Origin: Oceanimonas sp. GK1
Lineage (GTDB): Bacteria; Pseudomonadota; Gammaproteobacteria; Enterobacterales; Aeromonadaceae
NCBI RefSeq assembly: GCF_000243075.1
Contig: NC_016745.1
Span: 2,807,001 to 2,871,000 of the forward strand
Direction of reading: 5' to 3'
DNA: 64,000 nt
Positions 52,452 through 62,050 of the stretch are shown one piece after another. How positions within the stretch are numbered: the first letter of the stretch is position 1; every line of letters starts with the position of its first letter. Under the pieces are notes generated by a model that was given only the letters and a program-made list of their open reading frames with translations, had not been told where the DNA came from and did not search any database. The position numbers and the translations under genes are program-made.

Positions 52452-52952
52452 ATGAAAACCCTGGTTGCCACCCTGATTGGCCCCGACAAAACCGGCCTGG
52501 TCAAACAACTCGCTGCCCTTATTCATCAGCACCACGGCAGCTGGCAAGGCAGCGCCATGAGCGAGCTGGCCGGTTATTTCGCCGGCATTGTGGAAATACA
52601 GGTGCCCGCCGAGCACAGCGACAAGCTGGAACGGGCGCTGAAGTCCCTGCCCGAGTTTCAGGTACAGCTGGTGGAAGGCAAGGGCCCCACGCTGCAGGGG
52701 CAGCAACTGCGGCTGACGGTCACCGCCAATGACCGGCTCGGCATCATCCAGGAGGTCACCGACATTCTCGACAGCCTCCATATCAGCGTGAAAAGCCTGA
52801 AGACCCACAGCCATCCGGCGCCCATTACCGGCATTGCCCTGTTCGAGGCCCAGAGCACCCTGACCCTGCCCCACGGCCAGACCCTGGGCGATCTGCAAAG
52901 CCGGCTGGAAGCCCTGAGCGACGACCTGGTGGTGGATATCGAGCTGCTGTGA
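52452..52952 (+). CDS. ACT-domain protein, GcvR-like
   Basis: 166 residues from ATG 52452 (GGAGAG upstream) forming two ACT domains: about 2-75 (TLVATLIGPDKTGLVKQLAAL) and about 88-160 (LTVTANDRLGIIQEVTDIL). This matches the glycine-cleavage repressor GcvR, which binds GcvA in E. coli. No helix-turn-helix is present, so it acts through a partner. Divergent from pstC; ppk lies downstream with its own Pho box. Confidence 0.8.
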   Translation: MKTLVATLIGPDKTGLVKQLAALIHQHHGSWQGSAMSELAGYFAGIVEIQVPAEHSDKLERALKSLPEFQVQLVEGKGPTLQGQQLRLTVTANDRLGIIQEVTDILDSLHISVKSLKTHSHPAPITGIALFEAQSTLTLPHGQTLGDLQSRLEALSDDLVVDIELL

Positions 52953-52953
52953 G

Positions 52954-52987
52954 CCGTCATTAAAATGTCATAGTTCTTTGTCATAAA
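52954..52987 (+). promoter_or_regulatory. PhoB box and -10 of the ppk-ppx promoter
   Basis: CCGTCATTAAAATGTCAT (52954-52971), two heptamers 11 bp apart, then 10 nt and CATAAA (52982-52987). A further TTGTCAT lies at 52978. It starts at the stop of the preceding gene. Confidence 0.75.
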
Positions 52988-53029
52988 ACGTTCCCAAAAG
53001 CGACGCATTCACTGCATAACGGGAACACA

Positions 53030-55084
53030 ATGGGCACGGAAAAATGGTACCTGGAAAAGGAACTCAGCTGGCTGTCATTCAATGAGCGGGTATTGCAGGA
53101 AGCCATGGACAAAAGCGTCCCGCTGGTAGAGCGGGTACGCTTTCTGGGCATTTTCTCCAACAACCAGGATGAATTTTTCAGGGTTCGTGTGGCCGACGTC
53201 AAACGGCGGGTGATGATAGACGCCGATCAGGGCAAAACCAACGGCGCCGCCTCGCTGCTGCAGCAAATTCAGCAAAAGGTGGTGCATCTCGGTACCACCT
53301 TTGACGAGGTTTACAAGGAGCTGATTGTCACCCTGGCCCGGCAGAACATCTTTCTGCTGAACGAATCCCAGCTCGACCCCGAGCAGGAACGCTGGGTGCG
53401 GCGTTATTTCGAGAGTGAGGTGCGCGCCTACCTCGCCCCCATCATCATGGCTGAGGGCATCGATCCGGTGCGTTTTCTGAAAGATGAAAACACCTATCTG
53501 TGTGTGGGCATGAGCAAACAGGCGCGCCATCATTATGCCCTGGTGGAAATTCCCACCGATGTGCTGCCCCGTTTCGTGGTGCTGCCACCGGGCAAAAGCC
53601 GGCGCAAGAAAAGCATCATCATCATGGATAACGTCATTCGCCTGTGCCTGAACGAACTGTTCGCCGGCTTTTTCGAGTACGACGACATTCACGCCTATTC
53701 CTTCAAGATGACCCGGGATGCGGAATACGATCTGTCGGATCAGCTCGATCAGAGCCTGCTGGAAAAAATGAGCGATGGCCTCAAGCAACGGCTGACCGCC
53801 CTGCCGGTGCGCTTTGTGCACGACCGCGACATGCCCCCCGAAATGGTACAGGGGCTGGTGCGTAAACTCCGCATTCAGGGCCACGACACCGTCATGCCCG
53901 GCGGCCGCTACCACAATTTCAAAGACTTTATCGGCTTTCCCAACGTCGGCCGCAAGCACCTGGTCAACCCGCCCCTGCCGCCGCTTAGGTGCCGGGAGTT
54001 TTGCGACAGCCCCTCATCCTTTGACGCCATTCGCCGGCGCGACATTCTGCTGTATTTTCCCTACCACAGTTTCAGCCACGTGACCGAGTTCGTGCGCCAG
54101 GCGTCCTTTGACCCGGCCGTGGTCGGCATCAGAATGAACGTGTACCGGGTGGCCTCGCTGTCGCGCATCATGTATTCGCTGATGGACGCCGCCAGCAACG
54201 GCAAAAAGGTGACCGTGGTGATTGAACTGCGCGCCCGGTTTGACGAAGCGGCCAACATCGAATGGGCCAAACAGCTGACCGAGGCCGGCATTAGCGTGGA
54301 GTTCGGCGTACCCAGCCTCAAGGTTCATTCCAAGCTGTGCCTGGTAACCCGGCGGGAAGAAGGCCGGCTGGTGCAGTATGCCCATATCGGCACCGGCAAC
54401 TTCAACGAAAAAACCGCCAATATCTATACCGACTTCTCCCTGCTCACCGCCAATCCGGAGATCACCAGCGAGGTGGCGGCGGTGTTCGACTTTATTCGCC
54501 AGCCCTACCACCGCACCAAGTTTCAGCATTTATTGGTCTCCCCCCTCAATCACCGGCGCGGGCTTTACGCCATGATCGACGCCGAGATCGCCAACGCCCG
54601 CCAGGGGCTGCCGGCCCGCATGGTGCTCAAGCTCAACAATCTGGTGGACAAGGGGCTTATTCACCGGCTCTATGCCGCCAGCCAAGCGGGGGTGGAGATC
54701 GATCTGATCATTCGCGGCATGTGCTCGCTGATGCCGGGGGTACCGGGGATCAGCGAACGCATTCGCGCCATCAGCGTGATCGACCGCTTTCTTGAGCATC
54801 CCAGGGTGATGGTGTTTCACAACAACGGACAGCCCAGGGTGTTTATCTCCTCGGCGGACTGGATGACCCGCAACATGGATTTTCGGGTCGAGGTGGCCAC
54901 CCCCATACTGGCGCCCGAGCTGCGCCAGCGCATCATCGACCTGCTCGAATTGCAGCTGAGCGACACCAGCAAGGCCCGCATTCTGGACGCCCGCCAGAGC
55001 AACCGCTATGTGCAGCGGGGCAACCGGCGCAAGATCCGCTCACAAACCGCCACTTACGACTACCTTAAAGCGCTGGAGGCATAA
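53030..55084 (+). CDS. ppk: Polyphosphate kinase 1
   Basis: Makes inorganic polyphosphate from ATP. 684 residues (E. coli 688). Autophosphorylation His in LKVHSKLCLV and second conserved His in FLEHPRVMVF; PLD-like blocks YAHIGTGNFNEKTA and ISSADWMTRN. Starts MGTEKWYLEKELSWLSFNERVLQE. Pho box upstream; ppx follows after 6 bases. Confidence 0.98.
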   Translation: MGTEKWYLEKELSWLSFNERVLQEAMDKSVPLVERVRFLGIFSNNQDEFFRVRVADVKRRVMIDADQGKTNGAASLLQQIQQKVVHLGTTFDEVYKELIVTLARQNIFLLNESQLDPEQERWVRRYFESEVRAYLAPIIMAEGIDPVRFLKDENTYLCVGMSKQARHHYALVEIPTDVLPRFVVLPPGKSRRKKSIIIMDNVIRLCLNELFAGFFEYDDIHAYSFKMTRDAEYDLSDQLDQSLLEKMSDGLKQRLTALPVRFVHDRDMPPEMVQGLVRKLRIQGHDTVMPGGRYHNFKDFIGFPNVGRKHLVNPPLPPLRCREFCDSPSSFDAIRRRDILLYFPYHSFSHVTEFVRQASFDPAVVGIRMNVYRVASLSRIMYSLMDAASNGKKVTVVIELRARFDEAANIEWAKQLTEAGISVEFGVPSLKVHSKLCLVTRREEGRLVQYAHIGTGNFNEKTANIYTDFSLLTANPEITSEVAAVFDFIRQPYHRTKFQHLLVSPLNHRRGLYAMIDAEIANARQGLPARMVLKLNNLVDKGLIHRLYAASQAGVEIDLIIRGMCSLMPGVPGISERIRAISVIDRFLEHPRVMVFHNNGQPRVFISSADWMTRNMDFRVEVATPILAPELRQRIIDLLELQLSDTSKARILDARQSNRYVQRGNRRKIRSQTATYDYLKALEA

Positions 55085-55090
55085 GCGCCC

Positions 55091-56578
55091 ATGACCGATC
55101 AGTACGTTGCCACCATTGACCTTGGATCCAACAGCTTTCACATGGTGATCGCCCGCCGTCACGGCGACGGCCTGCGCATCATCGACCGGCTGAAACAACG
55201 GGTACGCCTGGCCGACGGCCTGGACGATGCCAATCTGCTCAGCCAGGAGGCCATGGAGCGCGGCCTGGCCTGCCTCGGGCTGTTCGGTGAGCGGCTCAGG
55301 GGCTTTCATACCAGCCAGGTACGGGTAGCGGGCACCCACACCCTGCGGACGGCCGTCAATGCCCAGGAATTCCTGCGCCGGGCCCGGCAGGTGCTGGGCT
55401 TTCCCATCGACATCGTCAGCGGCAACGAAGAGGCCCGCCTTATCTACCAGGGCGTGGCCCATACCCAGCAGACCCAGGGCCGTGTGCTGGTGATCGACAT
55501 CGGCGGCGGCAGTACCGAGCTGATTATCGGTGAGGACTTCGAGTGCCGGCAGGTCTCCAGCCGCCGCATGGGCTGCGTCAGTTTTACCCGCCAGTATTTC
55601 GCCGACGGCGAGCTCAGCGAGGCACGTTTTGCCCAGGCCATCGCCGCCGCCGAATACCAGCTGGCCCCGGTGCTCGGCCGCTACCTGGCGCTGGGCTGGG
55701 ATCAGGTGCTCGGCAGCTCCGGCACCATCAAGACCCTGCTGGAAATGTGCACCGCCGTTACCCATGACCCGGTGATCGACCTGCCCGGGTTGCTGCACAT
55801 CAGGCAGCGGCTGGTGCAGGCCGGCCATGTCGAACAACTGGACATTCCAGGCCTGAGCGAAGAGCGCAAACCGCTGATCGCCGCCGGCCTGTCCATCCTG
55901 CTCGGCATCTACCGCAGCTTCAACCTCGAACACATGGGCTTTTCCGACGGCGCCCTGCGCGAAGGCCTGCTGCATACCTGCTTCGGCCGAGTCAGGCACA
56001 GTGATATTCAGCGCAATACCCTGCAGGCCCTTGGCCGGGAATACCACATCGACGCGCGCCAGGCCGGCCGGGTACAGGACACCGCCGGGCAACTGTTCGC
56101 CCAGGTGTGCGACGCCTGGCAGCTTGAGCCAGACCTGGGCAAGCTGCTGGAACATGCCGCCTGGCTGCACGAGATCGGCCTGCACATCAACTTTACCGGC
56201 GTCCACCGCCATTCCGCCTATATCGTCGGCAATGCCGACCTACCCGGTTTTACTCAGGAGCAGCAAAAAGCCCTGGCGGCCCTGGTACGCTTTCACCGCA
56301 AGGCGCTTAAGCTGGCGGAGCTGGAGCCGCTGAACCAGTTGCCGGAGCAGCCGTTATGGCGCCTGATTCGGCTGCTGCGGCTGGCGGTGGCCCTGAACCG
56401 CCGCCGCCAGGACGACATACTGCCACCGCTGGTGTTGAGTGCCGGCGCCGATGATGAACTGCGCCTGAGCCTGCCCGCCACCTGGTGCGACGGCAATCCC
56501 CTGCTGCTCGCTACCCTGGAGCGGGAGCAGGCCTATCAGGACAAGGTGGGCTGGAAACTGACCCTGGCCCGATCATGA
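55091..56578 (+). CDS. ppx: Exopolyphosphatase
   Basis: Processive polyphosphate hydrolase; may also cleave pppGpp. 495 residues of the ASKHA fold: phosphate loop IDLGSNSFHMV at the N-terminus and VIDIGGGSTELIIG; C-terminal HD-like helical domain with HEIG (AAWLHEIGLHINF). Co-transcribed with ppk, which favours Ppx over GppA. Confidence 0.94.
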   Translation: MTDQYVATIDLGSNSFHMVIARRHGDGLRIIDRLKQRVRLADGLDDANLLSQEAMERGLACLGLFGERLRGFHTSQVRVAGTHTLRTAVNAQEFLRRARQVLGFPIDIVSGNEEARLIYQGVAHTQQTQGRVLVIDIGGGSTELIIGEDFECRQVSSRRMGCVSFTRQYFADGELSEARFAQAIAAAEYQLAPVLGRYLALGWDQVLGSSGTIKTLLEMCTAVTHDPVIDLPGLLHIRQRLVQAGHVEQLDIPGLSEERKPLIAAGLSILLGIYRSFNLEHMGFSDGALREGLLHTCFGRVRHSDIQRNTLQALGREYHIDARQAGRVQDTAGQLFAQVCDAWQLEPDLGKLLEHAAWLHEIGLHINFTGVHRHSAYIVGNADLPGFTQEQQKALAALVRFHRKALKLAELEPLNQLPEQPLWRLIRLLRLAVALNRRRQDDILPPLVLSAGADDELRLSLPATWCDGNPLLLATLEREQAYQDKVGWKLTLARS

Positions 56579-56621
56579 TCTCGGGCCGGTAAAGGCCGGA
56601 ACGGCCATTGGGAAGGAGCAG

Positions 56622-57113
<492 letters not shown>

Positions 57114-57241
57114 TCACCGCCTCCTGAAGGCGGCTATTATGGCAAAAGCCGGCCTCGCTGCAAGCAAAGCGGAAAAAGGCCGAAAAAACCGCCATCACGA
57201 ACAATAAAGCGCCAAACGAACACAAAACACCAAAAAGGGAC

Positions 57242-57270
57242 TTGCAGCAAACCGGCCGGGTCTTTATAGT
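57242..57270 (+). promoter_or_regulatory. Promoter of tRNA-Pro
   Basis: -35 TTGCAG (57242-57247), 17-bp spacer, -10 TATAGT (57265-57270); the mature tRNA begins 12 bases later. Confidence 0.75.
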
Positions 57271-57281
57271 TGCTGCCAATT

Positions 57282-57358
57282 CGGCGTGTAGCGCAGCCTG
57301 GTAGCGCACTGTCATGGGGTGTCAGGGGTCGGAGGTTCAAATCCTCTCACGCCGACCA
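57282..57358 (+). tRNA. tRNA-Pro(GGG)
   Basis: 77-nt cloverleaf including encoded CCA. Anticodon loop ATGGGGT gives anticodon GGG. Acceptor CGGCGTG pairs with CACGCCG, and the T arm is GGAGG-TTCAAAT-CCTCT. The anticodon stem CTGTC/GTCAG contains a T-T mismatch at 30-40, also present in E. coli proL, from which it differs by a C28-G42 to T28-A42 swap. Reads CCC/CCU. A terminator follows 10 bases later. Confidence 0.97.
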
Positions 57359-57368
57359 AATCATCCTC

Positions 57369-57396
57369 AAAAAGCCCACCTTACGGTGGGCTTTTT
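57369..57396 (+). terminator. Rho-independent terminator of tRNA-Pro
   Basis: Stem AAAAAGCCCACC/GGTGGGCTTTTT with a TTAC loop and T-run. Confidence 0.92.
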
Positions 57397-57477
57397 GCGT
57401 TTAACACACGCTTATCTTCGTCAGGTATGTACCGGCTGTGTGTAGGTGCTCCCGCCTTAGCGGGAGCACTTCGTCCC

Positions 57478-57939
57478 TTACGCCTTGTACTCCATCAGCA
57501 GCACTTCTATCGACTGGCCATGCCGCGACCGCCGGCGCTGCTCCACCTCGGTAAAGCCCATGGCCTCGAAAAACGGCCGGGCATTGATGCTGGCATCGCA
57601 ATATAACCGGTACAGGCCCCTCGACGCCGCCTCGGCCTTGAGCCGCTGCATCAGCGCCCGGCCAATGCCCTCTCCCTGGCGCTCATGGTGCACATAAAAC
57701 AAATCGATGCGGCCATCATCATCCAGCTCGGCAAAGCCGAGCAGCCGTTTCCCTTCCATCGCCACCAGCGGCCGGGTACGAATAAAACGACTGACCCAGC
57801 GTGGTTCGTCATACTCCTCAGGTGCCCATACCGCCAGCTCACTTTCACTGTAATCGGCCTGGTTGATCCGGTGCACGGTATCGTGGAACAACTGCCAGAT
57901 ACTGCCCGTTTCACCACTGCGGATCTTCCTGATTTCCAT
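57478..57939 (-). CDS. GNAT family N-acetyltransferase
   Basis: 153 residues. The acetyl-CoA loop is RQGEGIGRALM (about 87-97), preceded by the strand LFYVHHE and followed by a C-terminal FFEAMGFTEVE block. GGAG is 7 bases before the ATG. Substrate unknown; relatives include YafP-type small-molecule or protein acetylases. Lone gene between the tRNA and pstS. Confidence 0.82.
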   Translation of the reverse strand: MEIRKIRSGETGSIWQLFHDTVHRINQADYSESELAVWAPEEYDEPRWVSRFIRTRPLVAMEGKRLLGFAELDDDGRIDLFYVHHERQGEGIGRALMQRLKAEAASRGLYRLYCDASINARPFFEAMGFTEVEQRRRSRHGQSIEVLLMEYKA

Positions 57940-58093
57940 AATTGCTCCTGCTTCACATACTGCGTGCTGTGCTTCCCCCTATATAGCCACAGTTACCGGT
58001 AATAAAAAAGTGGCTTTTCCGCCGGGTTTGGCCGGTGAGCGCGGTTTTTACACGTCTGGTGGCGAAAACCGCGGCCAACTCGGCCATTAAACG

Positions 58094-58122
58094 TAAAAAA
58101 GCCCCGGGGTATCCCCCGGGGC
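58094..58122 (-). terminator. Rho-independent terminator of pstS
   Basis: GCCCCGGGG/CCCCGGGGC stem with TATC loop, followed on the minus strand by TTTTTTACG. Confidence 0.9.
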
Positions 58123-58149
58123 CAACACAACCAAGACAGTATGGCGATA

Positions 58150-59121
58150 TTACTTCAGACCCAGCTTCTTGAGGTCGGCGTCCACCACGGCGGCGGGCAC
58201 CGGCACGTAGCCGTCCTTGTCGACGATCTGCTGGCCCTGCTTGGACAGCATCAGCTTGACGAATTCGGCTTCCATCGGGCCCAGCGGCTTGTTGGGGTGC
58301 TTGTTCACGTACACGTACAGGAAGCGGGACAGCGGGTATTCACCGCTGATGGCGTTCTCGGCGTTGGCTTCCACAAAGTCGGTAGAGCCGACTTCGGCCA
58401 GGGGCACGGCGCGCACGCTGGAGGTGCTGTAGCCCAGACCGGAGTAGCCGATGGCGTTCAGGGAAGAGGACACGGACTGCACCACGGAGGCGGAGCCGGG
58501 CTGCTCGTTCACGTTGTTCTTGAAGTCACCCTTGCACAGGGCCTCGTCCTTGAAGTAGCCGTAGGTGCCGGACACCGAGTTACGACCGTAGAGCTGAATA
58601 TCGCGGTTGCTCCAGTCGCCATCCAGGCCGGTCTGGCCCCACTGGGTGATCTGTTCGGCCATGCCGCAGGCCAGGGTGCTGGAGAAGATGGCATCCACCT
58701 GATCCATGCTCAGGCCCTGAATGGGGTTGTCCTTGTGCACGAACACCGCCAGGGCATCGATGGCCACCCGTACCGGGGTCGGCTTGTAGCCGTAGCGCTT
58801 TTCAAAGGCTTCGATTTCGTTGCTCTTCATGGCACGGCTCATGGGGCCGAACTGGGAAGTGCCTTCGGTCAGGGCGGGCGGCGCAGTGGACGAGCCGGCG
58901 GCCTGGATCTGCACGTTGACGTTGGGATACTGGCGTTTGAACTCTTCGGCCCACAGGGTCATCATGTTGGCCAGGGTGTCAGAGCCCACGGAAGACACGT
59001 TACCGGAAACACCGCTGACTTTTTGATAATCAGCCAGGGAGGCGTCTACGGCCGCGAAGGCGGAGGTGGCGGCCATGGCCACGGTCAGTCCCAGTGCACT
59101 TGCCAGTTTGTTCAGTTTCAT
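58150..59121 (-). CDS. pstS: Periplasmic phosphate-binding protein PstS
   Basis: Substrate-binding protein of the Pst importer. 323 residues; signal peptide ends near TSAFA. Phosphate-contact segments [23 protein letters not shown] and [13 protein letters not shown] are visible. It is not in the pstCAB operon but is a separate unit beside phoBR, with its own strong Pho-box array and terminator. This suggests higher PstS than permease output. Confidence 0.95.
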   Translation of the reverse strand: MKLNKLASALGLTVAMAATSAFAAVDASLADYQKVSGVSGNVSSVGSDTLANMMTLWAEEFKRQYPNVNVQIQAAGSSTAPPALTEGTSQFGPMSRAMKSNEIEAFEKRYGYKPTPVRVAIDALAVFVHKDNPIQGLSMDQVDAIFSSTLACGMAEQITQWGQTGLDGDWSNRDIQLYGRNSVSGTYGYFKDEALCKGDFKNNVNEQPGSASVVQSVSSSLNAIGYSGLGYSTSSVRAVPLAEVGSTDFVEANAENAISGEYPLSRFLYVYVNKHPNKPLGPMEAEFVKLMLSKQGQQIVDKDGYVPVPAAVVDADLKKLGLK

Positions 59122-59162
59122 CCTTAATCTCCAATTCGGGTTCGGTCATTCAAGACGCAGCC

Positions 59163-59218
59163 AGTATTGCTGCCGGCAATGACAACTATATGACCCGCAG
59201 GTGACGCTTTTATGACAA
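59163..59218 (-). promoter_or_regulatory. Four-heptamer PhoB array and -10 of pstS
   Basis: Minus strand: TTGTCAT, GCGTCAC, GGGTCAT, TTGTCAT (59218 to 59179), each separated by exactly 4 bases (11-bp phase), giving two adjacent Pho boxes. After 10 nt comes -10 AATACT (59168-59163). Confidence 0.88.
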
Positions 59219-59265
59219 CCTGCCCCGTGGTTTTGCTTCCGTCATATAACCGCAACCGTCATCAA

Positions 59266-59294
59266 CAAAACGGCCTCCACAGGAGTGGAGGCCG
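59266..59294 (-). terminator. Rho-independent terminator of phoBR
   Basis: CGGCCTCCAC/GTGGAGGCCG stem with a 4-base loop, then TTTTGTTG on the minus strand, 18 bases after the phoR stop. Confidence 0.88.
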
Positions 59295-59311
59295 CAGGTC
59301 GGCAAAAAGGC

Positions 59312-60628
59312 TCAGGCGCTCTGCTGAACACCGGTGTCGGCCACCAGCAGGCGGGCAGGTAAGCGGAAACTGAAACAACTGCCCTTGCCCGGGCGACTCT
59401 CTATTTCCAGATGGCTGTCGTGATGTCCGAGGGCGTGCTTGACGATGGCCAGGCCCAGGCCGGAGCCGCCGGTCTGGCGGCTGCGAGCCTTGTCGACCCG
59501 GTAGAAACGCTCGGTCAGCCGGGCGATGTGCTCCGGGGCAATGCCCTCGCCGTCATCGCTCACCGCAAAACGGCCGAATTCACCCTGGCGGCCCCACTCC
59601 ACACGAATATGACTGCCCGGCGGGGTGTGGCGTACGGCGTTGTACACCAGGTTGGAGACGGCACTGCGCAGTTGCTCCGGCTCGCCCCGCACCTTGAGCC
59701 CGGCTTCCACCACAAAGCTGAAACGGTGCCCGCGCTCGCCACTGAGCGCCAGCGCCTCCTGCTCCAGCATCTGCAACATGGCGGGCAGGTCCACCACCTT
59801 GGTAAAGTCGGAGTCGGGAGCGGCCTCATAACGGGTCAGGGTCATCAGCTGGTTGACCAGGGCGTCCATGCGCTGGGTCTGCTCCAGCAGCACTTTCTGG
59901 GTTTTGCGCCACATGGCCTCGGAAGGCGGATCTTCCAGCATTTCCAGGTAGCCCTTGAGCACCGTCAGGGGCGTACGCAGTTCATGGGAAACGTTAGCCA
60001 CAAAGGACTTGCGCACCTGCTCCAGGCTGCGCAGCCGGGTGACATCCCGCACCACCAGCAACGCCTGATCTTCGGTGTAGGGCATGATGCGGCATTCCAG
60101 CAGCCGCTCCTCGCTGAGCGGTGACGGCATTTCCAGTGGCTCGCGAAAATCGCCCCGCTTCATGTAGGCGATAAATACCGGTGTACGGATCAGGTTGGCA
60201 ATGTGCTGGCCGGCATCATCGGGCCAGCGAAAGCCCAGCAGTTGCTGGGCCAGCTTGTTGCACCAGATGATGCTGCCATCCCGGCGAATGACCACGGCGG
60301 CATCGGGCAGGGCCTCGGCCCCTTCACGAAAGCGGCGCACCAGATTGGCCAGCTCCCGGCGCCGGGCACGCTGGCGCTGCTGCAGCCGGTAAATGCCGTT
60401 GAAAATACCTTCCCAGCTGCCCTTGCCCTCGGGCGGGGTCAGGCTGCGATCCTGCCACAACCACACCGACAGCTTGTACTGGTAACGGTATTGCACAAAC
60501 AGCTGGATCAGCGTGCCCGCCAGCAGCCCCCAGGCCAGGTTGCCCGCCAGCAGGCCGCCCAGCCCGAAGGCCGAGTAAAACAGGCCCAGACGCCACCATT
60601 TGCCCCGGTTGGAATTCTGTTGCTGCAT
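59312..60628 (-). CDS. phoR: Phosphate regulon sensor kinase PhoR
   Basis: Histidine kinase and phosphatase for PhoB. 438 residues from ATG 60628 (E. coli 431). Two N-terminal membrane helices (about 12-45) with almost no periplasmic part, PAS domain (about 95-195), HisKA with H215 in NVSHELRTPL, and HATPase with N box NLVYNAVRH and G boxes DDGEGI and GGSGLGLAIV. Signal comes through PstSCAB-PhoU. 7 bases after phoB. Confidence 0.97.
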   Translation of the reverse strand: MQQQNSNRGKWWRLGLFYSAFGLGGLLAGNLAWGLLAGTLIQLFVQYRYQYKLSVWLWQDRSLTPPEGKGSWEGIFNGIYRLQQRQRARRRELANLVRRFREGAEALPDAAVVIRRDGSIIWCNKLAQQLLGFRWPDDAGQHIANLIRTPVFIAYMKRGDFREPLEMPSPLSEERLLECRIMPYTEDQALLVVRDVTRLRSLEQVRKSFVANVSHELRTPLTVLKGYLEMLEDPPSEAMWRKTQKVLLEQTQRMDALVNQLMTLTRYEAAPDSDFTKVVDLPAMLQMLEQEALALSGERGHRFSFVVEAGLKVRGEPEQLRSAVSNLVYNAVRHTPPGSHIRVEWGRQGEFGRFAVSDDGEGIAPEHIARLTERFYRVDKARSRQTGGSGLGLAIVKHALGHHDSHLEIESRPGKGSCFSFRLPARLLVADTGVQQSA

Positions 60629-60635
60629 GAAAGCC

Positions 60636-61325
60636 TCATAGGCGAACGGAAAAACGGTAGCCGGCACCCCGCACCGTCTGTATCAGCTTGTCGTGCCCGG
60701 TGGCCGAAATGGCCTTGCGCAGCCGGCGAATATGCACATCCACGGTGCGATCTTCCACAAACACATTGGTGCCCCACACATTATTGAGCAACTGCTCGCG
60801 GCTGTATACCCGCTCCGGGTGGGTCATAAAGAAATGCAGCAGCTTGAATTCGGTGGGCCCCATGTCGAGCTGCTGGCTGTCGGCGCTCACTCTGTGACTG
60901 AGCGGATCCAGGCGCAGGCCCTGCACTTCGATGATGTCTTCCACCGAAGTGGGCGCTACCCGGCGCAGCACCGCCTTCAGCCGGGAGGTCAGCTCCTTGG
61001 GCGAAAACGGCTTGGTGATGTAGTCGTCGGCGCCCACGTCCAGGCCCTTGATCTTGTCTTCTTCCTCGGCCCGGGCGGTGAGCATGATCACCGGGATCTG
61101 GCGGGTGAGCTCGTCCTGCTTGAGGTGCTTGATCAACTGAATGCCGCTGCCGCCGGGCAGCATCCAGTCGAGCAGAATAAGCTCCGGGTAGGGCTCCTTG
61201 ATCATCTCCAGGGCCTGGTCGTAATCTTCCGCCTCCTGGGTGGCAAAGCCTTTTTGTTCCAGCACGAAACACAACATTTCCCGAATGGGCGCTTCATCCT
61301 CAACCACCAGTATTTTCCGTGTCAT
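60636..61325 (-). CDS. phoB: Phosphate regulon response regulator PhoB
   Basis: OmpR-family activator. 229 residues (E. coli 229). Receiver with D53 ([11 protein letters not shown]) and K in [13 protein letters not shown]-binding winged helix about 130-227 ([17 protein letters not shown]). Its own promoter holds a Pho box, indicating autoregulation. Confidence 0.98.
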   Translation of the reverse strand: MTRKILVVEDEAPIREMLCFVLEQKGFATQEAEDYDQALEMIKEPYPELILLDWMLPGGSGIQLIKHLKQDELTRQIPVIMLTARAEEEDKIKGLDVGADDYITKPFSPKELTSRLKAVLRRVAPTSVEDIIEVQGLRLDPLSHRVSADSQQLDMGPTEFKLLHFFMTHPERVYSREQLLNNVWGTNVFVEDRTVDVHIRRLRKAISATGHDKLIQTVRGAGYRFSVRL

Positions 61326-61367
61326 TCTTCAACAGCCTCTCGGTATGGGTCTTGTCGCTTTTACCCC

Positions 61368-61401
61368 ATTATTGGAAGCGAGTATGACATTTTTATGAAA
61401 A
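61368..61401 (-). promoter_or_regulatory. PhoB box and -10 of phoBR
   Basis: Minus strand TTTTCATAAAAATGTCAT (61401-61384), two heptamers 11 bp apart, 10-nt gap, then -10 AATAAT (61373-61368). Located between the upstream GNAT gene stop and the phoB ATG. Confidence 0.78.
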
Positions 61402-61446
61402 CATGACGTAAAGGTTGCACCTGCATACCCCACCAGCGCTCACGCC

Positions 61447-61875
61447 TCAGGCGGTATCAAAGCCCATGCACAGCTGGGGCTGGCCGGTGCCCGGATCCAC
61501 GCTTTCGTCGGTAATGGCAAAACCGTGCCGGCGGTAAAAGTTCACCGCAATGTCATTTTCACAGTACACCTTGAGCGACAAATGCCGCCGCTGGCGCTTG
61601 GCGGTGGCCATCAATGCCTTGCCAATGCCCTGTTGCTGGCAGTCGGGACGCACGAACAGCGCCGCCAGGTAATCCTCCGCCAGGGCAATAAAGCCCTGTA
61701 TCTCCCCTTCCCGCTCACATACCCAGACCTCCGCCGAGGGCAGGTAACGGGCTCGCATCTGCTCCTGGTGGCGCCACCAGTAGGCGGCGGGCACAAAATC
61801 ATGGGCCTGCAGCGACGCCAGCAGCCAGACGTCCAGAATGGCGTCGGTATCTTCCGGCCTGGCCTGTCGTATCAT
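61447..61875 (-). CDS. GNAT family N-acetyltransferase
   Basis: 142 residues from ATG 61875 with GGAGAAGG upstream; the longer frame has no similarity. Begins MIRQARPEDTDAILDVWL; the acetyl-CoA loop is DCQQQGIGKALM, and the C-terminal NFYRRHGF motif is typical. Resembles YiaC/YjaB-type small GNATs. Substrate unknown. Confidence 0.83.
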   Translation of the reverse strand: MIRQARPEDTDAILDVWLLASLQAHDFVPAAYWWRHQEQMRARYLPSAEVWVCEREGEIQGFIALAEDYLAALFVRPDCQQQGIGKALMATAKRQRRHLSLKVYCENDIAVNFYRRHGFAITDESVDPGTGQPQLCMGFDTA

Positions 61876-62050
61876 TCGCCTTCTCCCCTGACTGTCTGAT
61901 GAGGTCATTGTATGGACCCAGACCGTGGCTGAGCGGGGATTTGTGCGCCTCTGTGAGCGGGATCCGCCTTTATCATTCGAGAATGACCCACTGATCACAA
62001 AGTCGGATTGCAGTACAATGCCCGTTTTTCGGCTCGTGACCGAGGACGCC

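Noticed and set aside
57319-57606. Open frame starting inside tRNA-Pro
   Set aside because: It overlaps the tRNA and its terminator and has no family resemblance.
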